Assembly (NCBI GenBank): GCA_035079385.1
Contig: JAVHKY010000001.1
Span: 13,850,501-13,914,500, forward strand
Length of the DNA: 64,000 nt
Direction of reading: 5' to 3'
Origin: Aspidiotus rigidus
Lineage: Eukaryota; Arthropoda; Insecta; Hemiptera; Diaspididae
Part shown: piece by piece, positions 22,601 through 32,069 of the stretch
How positions within the stretch are numbered: position 1 is the stretch's first letter
Layout: the number at the start of each line of letters is the position of its first letter
Program-made: the position numbers and the translations under genes
The notes under the pieces: model-generated
What the model was told of the DNA's origin: nothing
Seen by the model: the letters and a program-made list of their open reading frames with translations, nothing else
Databases searched by the model: none

Positions 22601-24330
22601 AAGATGTTGCAATAGAAAATAGGTCAAGGACTTGTGCAGAGATTCAGATGCGGCTTCGAGATATGCAGATCAAATATAGTTTTCTGTATCGTTTCGCCGC
22701 GTTTTTTTTTTCCTTTCGTATTTTCCGCTCGTTTTATCCCATTATATTTTTGCCTCTTTCTCTGGCTTCTTCGATAAAACGCACATTCGCGTGATCTCCT
22801 AATGTACGAACATTCTCAGGCATGATATAAGCCAGAAACGCGAACCGAAATCATAACCAGATAATGTTAGGTACTTATGCTACTTTTGTTTTTGTTTTTT
22901 TTTTCTGGGCGATGCAACGATGCATTTTTCTGTTCAACTTCAGCTGCTGCTGCCGGTCGTTATGGGTTATGCGATAGGCAGTTTTCTGTTGTCTGTCAGT
23001 TCCGCTACGAAGGATGGACGATTCATTGTTGCGTATAAAATCTTTTTCACGCATCGGTATTAGTTACCCACCCAGACGTAAGATAATATTCGGACCGGGA
23101 AGTCAATACGCATCAGTACGTATCGTCTTAATCGTATATGAGGTCGTAATTGAGAGTAATTGAGAGAATTTATTCTTTCTTTGTTTTTATCGAAATGCAC
23201 TCCGATTATGACGCCATCGGATCTTGGTTAGAAAGGTGTTCGATCTGTCGCAACGATGTTACTGTTACATATTAAATGTGGCTTCTGTCAGGCTGAGACG
23301 ATATTATCAATACGCATTCTACTACTCATCTCATATGGTGACGTTACGCTCGATTCTCGTGATAGGATTGCGAGAAACGATTCGTTAGGAATGATTGAAA
23401 AGTTCCTGAGCAAAACACTCCCCTCTTTCTCGAGAGAGAAAAAAAAAGCTCATGAAACTTGGACATAAATTCAGTAAGATCTTTCTCTCTCAAAAAAAAA
23501 AAAAAAAAAAAAAAAGAAAATTCATCTCCATGAACACTTCAAACCAAATCCTCGTCCTCTCTCGGTTGAGAAGCTCGATCTTACCAACATTCCATTATTG
23601 AAGAACAACGTTTCAACACAAAAATTATCGGCGAACTCTTCAACCACATCTTGATCTCATACTTTACAGATCGCTTCAAATATGAGCTTTGAAGGATCAA
23701 AAAGATTCTATTACTTCCATCTACTCGAGAATTCTCCCTCTACATACATAGGTAATTTTTCCCGTCTCCTTAACTGTAATTAACTACCTCATTCTCTCTC
23801 CATCCTTTCACCTTTCAGATCATCGGCTACCATCTGGATTTAGGTACAGAAGTGGTTGATCGGTCTGCTGAAAAGTGCCGACGACTTCATTTCCTTGTCT
23901 ACTTTTAGAGTTTCTTCAGGAGAAAAATCAGGAAATTTGCGTGGGTACCTCATGGAAAACATTGAATTATTATAAATGTAAGACTCTCCTCATGCGAACT
24001 TGTTCCTAGGTCACAGTAATTCAGAGGTGACCTATAACCCTTTCTTTATACGGGAGCACCGGTGCTATAACGCTTGTAATTCTATCTGCGAGTTTATTGC
24101 AACACTACTGACACAAATTTCATGAGAACGCGTGTGTTACTTGCACACGTCTGTAAAAATGCAAATGTCGACATTTTCTTGGTAGGCTAACTACCTGACG
24201 AGCTGACGAGCTTCTCTCGTTTGCCTCCCACCCCCACCAGTATAAGCATAACATACTGGATGTTAAGCTACACTTTCCACCTAGTATATGTGTAGCCAAA
24301 ACACCGAGCCTCACGGTCAAATGTTTCCAA
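19700..24330. other. Intergenic, no gene recognised
   Basis: No protein motif or known element. The block at about 22.3-23.2 kb has unique CpG-bearing sequence; at 22434 a word aaaggtgagtc fits a splice donor, so an untranslated exon is possible but unproven. A run of about 24 A lies at 23492-23515. The stretch 20570-20720 has a caguaguggcg-like start but no matching right end. Confidence 0.4.
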
Positions 24331-24334
24331 GACC

Positions 24335-24690
24335 CTAAGTTAGGTTAAGGCCTAGTACACTGTATGTTGGGCTAACCAGCCGCTAGCCGCTTGTTTATCT
24401 TTCTCCTCCCTTGTATTCCTTCTCAAGTCCCTCAAGTAGATAGGTCGTAGCAGTATAAGTCTAGTATGTTGTATATTTGATATAGCTGTTTCAATATAGT
24501 ATAGTGTATGTTAGGCTAAATAGCTGATGAGGTCACTCACTCCACTTATTGCACAACCCTCCATCAGCATTCCTTAGCCTGGTATAAGCCTAGTATACAA
24601 TGTATTACCGTGAGGCAACGCTTCTGATGCCGTCGTTTAGTTCATGGGAACATACTATATGTTGGGTCAACTTATATAATGAGCTAAGAA
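24335..24690 (+). repeat. Cluster of CTAGTATA / TATGTTAGGCTAA words
   Basis: Variants of cctagtatactgtatgttaggctaa recur at about 24345, 24465, 24500, 24585 and 24645. The same words appear singly at 37745, 50800-50930, 62445 and 63600-63665. Spacing is irregular. It looks like a decayed tandem or interspersed repeat next to minisatellite-family copies. Confidence 0.55.
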
Positions 24691-24699
24691 TATACGTCC

Positions 24700-26660
24700 C
24701 AAGTTGGCAAAAAACAAAATTTTTCCGAGTCCTTGAAGTAGGTCAAGGTCACCGATGACGTCAACGTTGATCGCGGCAAAAAGCGTGCTTTACAAATTTT
24801 TGTTTGACTCTCTAAAACTTATCCATGTCCAAGAGGGGCAAAAAACATATACTGTACGCCCGTTATTACATCAGATTCTTTCAGTTCCTTTGGTGGCTTG
24901 TGACTTGAAATTTTCAGATTTATTATTTATTTTCTCAAATAGCTCACCTGACTCAGAGTTTTCTGAATGATATCACGCTTTGATGACGTCACAACCTTCA
25001 CCTTTATGCCCCACCTCCTGGTTAGCCATCTTCCACTTCTGTCTCTAGTTCAAATTTTCGTATCTCTTTCTCGACGTCATTATTTGTCATGCCTCAACTT
25101 TACGATGATTTCGGCAAAAATTTTTCTCAAAACTTTGACTCAGATCAGATTCTTTCAGACGCGGGATCGTTTGCAACAATTTCGTTCTTCTTTATTACGG
25201 GTCACTTAAAAAAAAAAAATTGTGTTCGCGTCCGATCTCGTTCACTTACAAATCTTCCTTCGTTCGGTCGCGTTCGTGGAGGACTCGTTCGCGTTGATTT
25301 GAAACGTTTGCCTCTCTGCTGTACAAAGTGGTAATTATAAAATTACAATCAGAAGAATACGACTTTTGGTATTACTTGATGGTGGGTAAACAAAGTCTCA
25401 TTCTACTGATCGTTGTTTTGCAGATACGTGAATTCAATTTTATACGGCAGCTCTGTGTCACAGTTAGCGAACCGAGAAGATATTTTCCAAAGTCCCCCTC
25501 TCATCATTATGTATATTGCTCGACAGTTGAAATTTTTATTCAAGTCCCTCTCCTATCCCCATAATTTATTATGTATATGAGGACGTATCTGTAAAAAGGG
25601 CCTCCGCAAGGAAATATTAAACATAGAAAAACGAATTTGAAATCTTGAGTGGATATAACTTTATAACAATAAGTTCAATCAAAAAAAGTGTAAGAACAAA
25701 AATTGAAGAGCAACTCTCTTTCTATAAGATGCAATAATACATTGTTAATCTGTTGAGTATTGAATTCAGAGGAAACGGGAGAGAAGAGATTACGCGGAGG
25801 CCCTTCTTACGGAGATGGGTAAAATCCCATACAAAAAAAAAAAAAAGAGAAAAGATCGACAATGAACTGAAACGTCTAAAAATCATGGTCTCCGCTCGAC
25901 GGAGGCCCTTTTTACAGATACGTCCTCATACAGCTGTAGCGTCGAAATTTTTTCAAGTCCTTTAAACGAACTGATGACGTCATAGATTAGTCCCTGTGAT
26001 GTCACGATCTAATGACGCAATAGATCACTCCGTGTGACGTCACAACTGTGAAGTCATAGAACAATCCTTGGCTCGGAAATAAAAATTGCAACAGGGAACC
26101 CATTCTATGGGGGAGAACTTCGAAAGATTTGCCGTGCGCCATGAGGTGTTCGGCAAAAATGGTCCAAATCCTACACACCTCCAAGTTTCAGCGCTGAAAA
26201 TAGTCCGAGTCCAAGAAATGTCAAGATTCTTCCAAGTCCCCCTCCTAGCTTTAAGGTCTAAATTCTTTCAAGTCCCTCTCCTATCATATATAGCTTGCAG
26301 GTCAAAATTTTTTCGAGTCTCTCTCCGCACTATTATCATCAGAAAAATTTTTTGAGAATGATGACGTCATAAAAGTTGAACGCGTACGCGCCACGGCTAG
26401 GAAGTCGAAATTTTTTCAAGTCTTGTAACCTTAGGTTGATGACGTCATAAACTTCGGACCGCTCGCGATTCCACCCTCCCAAAAAAAAAACAAAATAGAT
26501 AAGGAGTTCTCCGCTAAGAAATTCTTGTTTGTCGTTTGCAGTCGTTTTTTTGTTGAATACATATCGCGGAAGAACGTTTCCTCGTGTCTGGATTCCCCGA
26601 ATGAGTTACTCATCTTCCCTTTTTGCTCTTTAGTCAAGATCGTTTTCGAGAAGTCCCTGT
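24700..26660 (+). repeat. Degenerate stretch of the minisatellite family, TGACGTCA-bearing subfamily
   Basis: Words of the minisatellite unit in its reverse orientation (gtcgaaattttttcaagtcc, caagtccctctcctatc) are scattered through about 2 kb, mixed with the 8-bp palindrome TGACGTCA at 24756, 24984, 25975, 26035, 26362 and 26440. An end module (caacagggaaccc, then gatttgccgtgcgcc) is recognisable at 26090-26140. The segment 26400-26475 is an inverted copy of 28360-28430. No frame is conserved; the open frames here are shadows of repeats. Confidence 0.65.
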
Positions 26661-26664
26661 GATA

Positions 26665-28285
26665 TTGTCTCTCTATAATGAGGTCATGCCCTTCTCCTGG
26701 TCAACCATTTTCTCTTTTCGCTCCTCAGATGAAATTTTGTTCCCCTGATTACAATCATATCCGAATAACGTTCCGCACTCTTCAGGGTGACAATCTCTTC
26801 CCTCCACTCTTCAGTCAAAATTCTTAGTTTCTACTGGGTTTTGGACTGAAAACTTCTCCAGTAGGTTAGCCAGGAGTGTATGCAAAATTTCTCAGAGAAG
26901 CAACAGAATGCTTCAACGCTTCGAAAACAATACCTCAACAATCATGCAACAAACCAGAAACTCTTAACGCAAAGATATTTGTATAATTCTCTTTCACCTC
27001 GGAATCAGTTTACTCCTGAACCCTTTCGGGATATCGCTCCTGCTAGAATAACCACATAGGTGGGTAGCAGCCTTCTTGGATATCTGGTTGGCACTGAGGC
27101 AGTTGCGTTGTTTTGATTTGATGGATGTCAACGCAGAAAATCTCAGTTCACAGAGCGTCGGGAACGGGAGGAAAATACGAAGTGCCATTCTTCCGAGATT
27201 TTTCGCGGAGCCTCGTTTGAGAAGCACTGCTTAATAGTATTTTCAAGCACCACACATTTCAAGATTCATGAAGTCGGAATATCATTACTTGACCCCCACG
27301 TCCCTACCTCTGAAAGTTTTCCTGGCTACACTTCGTCTCATAATCCACTCCTTGATCGAAGTAAGGCTGACTCGGTTTGTAAATTCGTACCTTCATTTTC
27401 AGTCCCGCAATGAAGGCTGTCAAAACTTCGTGCTTATTCAATAATAAGCTTATAATACCAGTGAATGTCCATGACAATTTCGAACACTAATTTCTTTACT
27501 TTAAGAATAAAAAAAAAGTTTTCTTAGATAATTGTCTTCGAATTTTGGTGAATAATCCCGGATGAATATGGGGCTATTCATAAGCACGTATCTCAGCTTT
27601 TCTCCACGATGAAAACGAAGTAAAAAGCGATTATACCGACCGATTAGATCTTTGATTTCGGTAGTTTCTCGATGTACATAGCCATCAATTAAATCCGCAT
27701 TAGCCCACGCGCGCTTCAATGAGAGAAGTTATAATGCGAGAAACCGACAAGCTATTATCGTATTTATTATTCTGCAGATTATGCACCTTTCATATCAATA
27801 GTCCTGTGAGTGATTCTGGAAAACGAAATTAATATCAACCTGTAATTCAATAATGTAAACTACTGTATAATTAGGGTTTCTACTATATTCCTACTCGAGC
27901 GTAGAGTGGAAAAATATGTACCTACTTGTAAAGAAACCCGTAAGAACTACGGATGGTAAATAGGCTAGGAAATGAAAAGTTGAAATGAGATGAAATACAA
28001 TTCACAAAAGTTCTCATAATATTGGCATCTGTGAAGTTTTTACGAACGGTTATCATTAAAGATGACCAGGAAGTGTCTCACACCTCTGCAGACGGCCAAA
28101 TATAGGTGAGCTGTGGATTGCGGAATGGTGTCGAATATAATGACGAGTTACGATGATTGTTTTGAATTTGATATTTTAACAGGCCGGGAAAGTGTTCTAT
28201 GAGAGAAGTTCTGTTGAAAAATTTTCGCGTCCGCCGTCCGGTGAAATATGACCTACCCTAATCTAACCAAGTATATGCTGGGAAA
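26665..28285. other. Intergenic, no gene recognised
   Basis: No gene or defined repeat that I can support. Short open frames only. Confidence 0.4.
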
Positions 28286-28289
28286 AAGT

Positions 28290-28625
28290 TTTCGTTTTTA
28301 ACGGGGAACCCGCTATCCTTTTTGTTGGGGGGCATATTCAGGAAATTCTCGCGTTCGAAAGCGCGAGCGGTCCGAAGTTGATGATGATGTCATCAACCTA
28401 AGGTTACAGAACTTGGAAAAACTTCGACTTCCGTGCTATACATGATAGAAGGGGGACTGAGAAAAACCTGATCTATGATGTCATCACATTGTGGCGCCCC
28501 CAGGCTGACCTATGACGTCATAGGTACCGCCCCCAAGCTTTATATGATAGGAGGGGGACTTGAAAAAATATCGAAATTTTCGAACTCTGAGTTTTGCCGG
28601 CTGGCCGGACGACACTAAAAAGAAA
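28290..28625 (+). repeat. Minisatellite element, subfamily 2 copy
   Basis: Starts with the hairpin end aacggggaacccgct at 28300-28314, then tttgttggggggc, a G+C-rich palindromic piece (cgcgttcgaaagcgcgag), gatgatgatgtcatcaacc, and diverged 46-bp units (acttggaaaaacttcgac, atgatagaagggggactg). TGACGTCA occurs at 28513-28520. It ends near gccggctggccggacg. Closely similar to the copy at 45476. Confidence 0.75.
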
Positions 28626-28629
28626 GACA

Positions 28630-28855
28630 GTACGAAAGAAACTAAATAAATAGATAAATAAATAAATAAAGAGAAGTAAAATTTCTCCAAGTCCACTTTG
28701 GCTGGGCGTCGGACGGAAAATTTTTCAAGAATCCCCCTATAGAACAGGTTCCCTGCTACAAATTTCGACTTCCGAACTATGTGTAATAGGAGGGGTACTT
28801 GGAAGGATCTTGATCTTCGAGCCATGTATTTATAGGAGGGAGAATTGGAAAAATT
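28630..28855 (-). repeat. Minisatellite element copy, reverse orientation end
   Basis: A short aataa microsatellite is followed by ttctccaagtccactttgg, cgtcggacgg, and the end module ctatagaacaggttccctg at about 28737-28755, then two forward-type units (ataggaggggtacttgg). Mixed orientation as in other copies. Confidence 0.65.
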
Positions 28856-28859
28856 TTGA

Positions 28860-29835
28860 ATATTGGGCTGTATTTTATCGTTTCCTTACATGCTTTGATG
28901 CCTTTGTGGCCGTATACCCAGATAAAGAATATTGGAATGTAATTGAAGTAGGAGGTAGCGATAAAAGCGTGGTTACGATTTCTGAGAGGATGAGAAGAAG
29001 AGCGGCTGGAAATAGCACTAAAAGATGCTAGGCAATCGGAGATGATCAAAAATGGATTAATGGGAGGAGAAAGGGAGGGGATGGTGAAGGTGTGTTGGAA
29101 CAACTGAATAATAACAGCACTTTATTGACGAGGTTCGCTTACAAACACAATTAGATAAATAATAAATATTTCATTTACATATTACATTTTTTCCCCAATA
29201 GAACCCATCGCCATCCACCCATATTCGAGCATATTCCTCACTAATTCTTTTCCATCTGCCTTTGTCGTACACTTCCCTATGTCACAGTGACCACAGCTCA
29301 TCTTTTCATCTCGTTCTCTTTGAAGATGGCTTGTAATTCAGCAGTGTAGACTGACGCGGTGTTGGGGTGACGATGAGAGACTGCAGTATTTCCTATTAAA
29401 TACACGGAGCCAGTTGTGATGTTTAGAACCATTATTGGGGAATAGGGTGAAAGGTTTCTAGAATTTCGTTAAATAGTGCTTGGTAAATTCAAAAAGTGGT
29501 TGGTAAACGAGGCTGGCATAAGAAATGGAGAATTATTTTGGGGAGGGGAGGGGGAGCCATGGAAGGGTTAGAGAAATGATGAGGGTAGAATTTAAAGGGG
29601 TAAGATACCTGTGTTTGCTCAGAGGCTTTCGGCAGAACTGGTTCAAAATGCTCCTTTGTTTGTTGTGAGAGCTGAATTATGGACATTGTCAAGAAGCTTT
29701 AGGTGAGAGGGGGATGGTAGACTGTAGGTAGGTGAGCCGTAATCGAGACTTGAACGGATCAAACTCTGATAGAGGGTGGGGAGGACTGGAATTGTAGGAC
29801 ATTAGGAGCTCGTATGCATTTTGCTTTCGTAAAAA
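28860..29835 (-). pseudogene. Jockey/I-type LINE ORF2 tail with RNase H, decayed
   Basis: Minus strand. From the upstream side: LYQSLIRSSLDYGSP (about 29774-29730) and LKLLDNVHNSAL (29700-29668), the conserved post-RT block of Jockey-like LINEs; an in-frame stop within the following GAF-x-TS word; IYQALFNEILETFH (about 29480-29440); then an RNase H start with ASVYTAELQAI near 29355-29325, where the T-A-E-L glutamate is catalytic. About 200 bp later the same domain continues: FLIISDCLASFSAI (29060-29010), whose aspartate is catalytic, and FIWVYGHKGIK (28930-28895) for the usual W-V-P-G-H-x-G-I. Stops, frame changes and an apparent insertion at about 29110-29300 make it dead. Family identification is by motif; the exact clade is inferred. 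Confidence 0.85.
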
Positions 29836-29864
29836 TGATGGGTAGGAAATTTAGGCCGACAATT

Positions 29865-30175
29865 TTAACAGGGAACCTGTTCTGTGGGTTTTTTTTTGAA
29901 AATTTTGGCGTGCACCGTCCGGCGAAAAACTTGGAAAAATTTTGACTCTCGAGCTATGTGAGAGTGGGACTTGGAAGAATTTCTACCTCCGAGGTAGAGA
30001 CTTGGAAAGATTTTGACTCGCGAGCTATATATGACAGGAGGGGGACTTGGAGAATTTATCAGTCCGTCTCCTGTCATATATAGCTCGAGATGGAAATTTC
30101 TCAAGACCCCTCCCCACCCATCATATATAGCTCGAGAGTCAAGAAAAATTTAGACTCTCGAACTGTATTGCTTTC
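29865..30175 (+). repeat. Minisatellite element copy with internal orientation switch
   Basis: Begins with the hairpin end aacagggaacctgtt at 29867-29881, then a T-run, ggcgtgcaccgtccggcg and about four units of the 46-bp repeat in forward orientation (acttggaaaaattttgactc, gagctatatatgacagg). Near 30060 the units flip to the reverse orientation (cctgtcatatatagctcgag), so the array can fold on itself. Confidence 0.85.
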
Positions 30176-30204
30176 TTCATACTAGCTTCATACTAGGTTT
30201 AGGC

Positions 30205-30885
30205 TTCCTTGAATTCCCCAAACCGAAGGTTCCCTGCGTTCCTCGTTTAATTTTGTTAAGGAAGCCGTCGTTTTTCTCAGTCCCTCGCCCATCATGTATA
30301 GCTTGAAAGTTGAAAATTTTCCGAATCCCCTTCTAATCATATATAGCTTGGACATCAAAATTTCAACAGGGAACATGTTCTATGGTTTTTTTTTGAAAAA
30401 TTTACCGTCCGACGTCCGGCCAAAAAGGACTTGGAAGAATTTTGCTTTTTAACAGGGAACCTGTCTTATGGGGGGCTGTTTGAGAAATTTGCCGTGCGCC
30501 GTCCGCCGTCCAAAAACTTAGAAAAACTTCGACTCTCGAGCAATATATGATAGGAGAGGGACTTGGAAAAATTTCGACTCTCCAGCTATATATGATAGGA
30601 GGGGGACTTGAAAAAAATTTCGACTCTCGAGCCATATATGATAGGAAGGGGACTTGGAAAAATTTCGACTATCGCGCTATATATGAGAAGAGGGGGATTT
30701 AGAAAAATTTCAGCTCTCGAGCCATATATGATAGGGGGGGGGGGGGGAATTTCGACTATCGAGCTATAAATGATAGGGGAGGGAGACTTACAAGAATTTA
30801 TGATGGGAGGGGACTTGGAAAAATTTCGACTATTGAGCTTAAAATTATGAACTTAAAAAAAAGTTTTAAAATTTCAGGTTTTCAT
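30205..30885 (+). repeat. Minisatellite element array, several end modules
   Basis: Opens with the other end module, ggttccctgcgttcctcg and ttaaggaagccgtcg at about 30213-30262. Two reverse-orientation units follow, then aacagggaacatg at 30371, then aacagggaacctg at about 30450, then seven to eight forward units of 44-47 bp (gacttggaaaaatttcgact, ctcgagccatatatgatagg) to 30880. This is the longest array in the window. It appears to be two or three elements stacked on one another. Confidence 0.9.
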
Positions 30886-30939
30886 CAATAAATAACTAGA
30901 TCGAATTTCTTTTGAACACCAAATCCCATTTGACACATA

Positions 30940-31060
30940 TAACAGGTTCCCTGCGTTCCTCGTTTAACTTCGTTAAGGGAGCCGTCGTTTTTCTAAGTCC
31001 CTCTCCTATCATAATATGTGGCTCGAGAGTTGAAATTTTTATTTTATTTATTTATTTATT
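30940..31060 (+). repeat. Minisatellite element copy running into a microsatellite
   Basis: End module aacaggttccctgcgttcct, ttaacttcgttaaggg and a reverse-orientation unit (aagtccctctcctatcat), followed by tttattta repeats that continue on the far side of the hairpin element at 31061. Confidence 0.8.
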
Positions 31061-31212
31061 TGAGTCGCGCTCAGCGAAACCATGTAATAAGTCGGAAAAA
31101 AAAAATTCTGATTTTTTTTATTCGAAAGCAGAAGACCTCTTCTGAAAATTTCACCAAAAATCGGAATTTTCTTTTTTCCGACTTAGTACATGGTTTCGCT
31201 GAGCGCGACTCA
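31061..31212. mobile_element. Hairpin MITE inside a TTTA microsatellite
   Basis: The first 26 bases (starting TGAGTCGCGCTCAGCGAAAC) and the last 26 are perfect inverted copies; after one or two mismatches the complementarity goes on for about 15 more bases (aagtcggaaaaaa). The two arms leave a loop of about 50 bases. Both flanks are tttattta/tttc microsatellite, so the insertion is probably into the microsatellite and target copies cannot be told from it. There is no coding sequence. The class is unknown. Confidence 0.85.
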
Positions 31213-31385
31213 TTTCTTTCTTTCTTTCTTTCTTTATTTATTTATTTATTTATATATTTATTTATATATTTATTTATATATTTATTTATATATTTATTTA
31301 TATATTTATTTATTTATATATTTATATATTTATTTATTTATTTATTTATTTATTTTATTTTCTCATTATTATTTACTTTTTTATT
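31213..31385 (+). repeat. Compound TTTC / TTTA / TATA microsatellite
   Basis: Tttc repeats give way to tttattta and then to alternating tatatatttatttata. The open frames that run through it (repeats of Y-I-Y-L or F-I-Y-L) are artefacts of the repeat. Confidence 0.95.
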
Positions 31386-31424
31386 TATTTCGCTTCATTC
31401 TTTCTTTCTTTGATAGGAAGGCAA

Positions 31425-32065
31425 GTCGCCTATCATATATATCTCGGAGGTCACAATTTTAGCAGGGAACGTATAAAAGGACTTGAAAAATTTTGAATTC
31501 TTATCATAATTTAGGTATGATAGGAGATTTTGTAAAATTGGTGTTTTCTCAATTCAGTTCCACACTACCTTAGAGGTCGAATTGATATTGCTTTCCCCAA
31601 TAAGCCTATAAACCTCATACTAAAACAAATACGACCTATAGAACAGGTTCTCTGCGTTCCTCGTTTAATATCGTTAAGGAAGCCATTTTTCTAAGTCCGT
31701 CCTCCTTCTTACATAGCTCAAAATTTCAACAGGGAATCTGTTCTATGGGTTTTTTTTTTTGAAAAATTTACCGAGCGTCGTTCGCCGTCCAACAAGAAAT
31801 TTGAAAAAATGTTGACCGTGAGCTATACACATATTACGTATGATGGAAGGGCGACTTAGAAGGAAATGTTGACTTTCAATCCATAATATATGACAGAAAG
31901 GAAAGGGACTTTGAAAATTCTTACTTTCAGGTTGCATACATCATGATACAAGGGACTCAAAAAAACTAAAGAAACTTCAAGATTTTGATTTGAACTCTCA
32001 ATAACAAAACCAATTGGTTCCCTGCGTTCCTCGTTTAACTTCGTCAAGGAAGCCTTTTTGTAGTG
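31425..32065 (+). repeat. Minisatellite element copies, partly decayed
   Basis: An end word tagcagggaacg at 31460, a reverse end module gaacaggttctctgcgttcc with cgttaaggaagcc at 31640-31690, the hairpin end aacagggaatctgttctatg at 31727, a few diverged units to about 31960, and another end module ggttccctgcgttcctcg with cttcgtcaaggaagcc at 32013-32055. Confidence 0.8.
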
Positions 32066-32069
32066 ATGA

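Noticed and set aside
31018..31462. Hydrophobic frames rich in Y-I-Y-L and F-I-Y-L that look like membrane proteins
   Set aside because: They translate the TTTA/TATA microsatellite in three frames.
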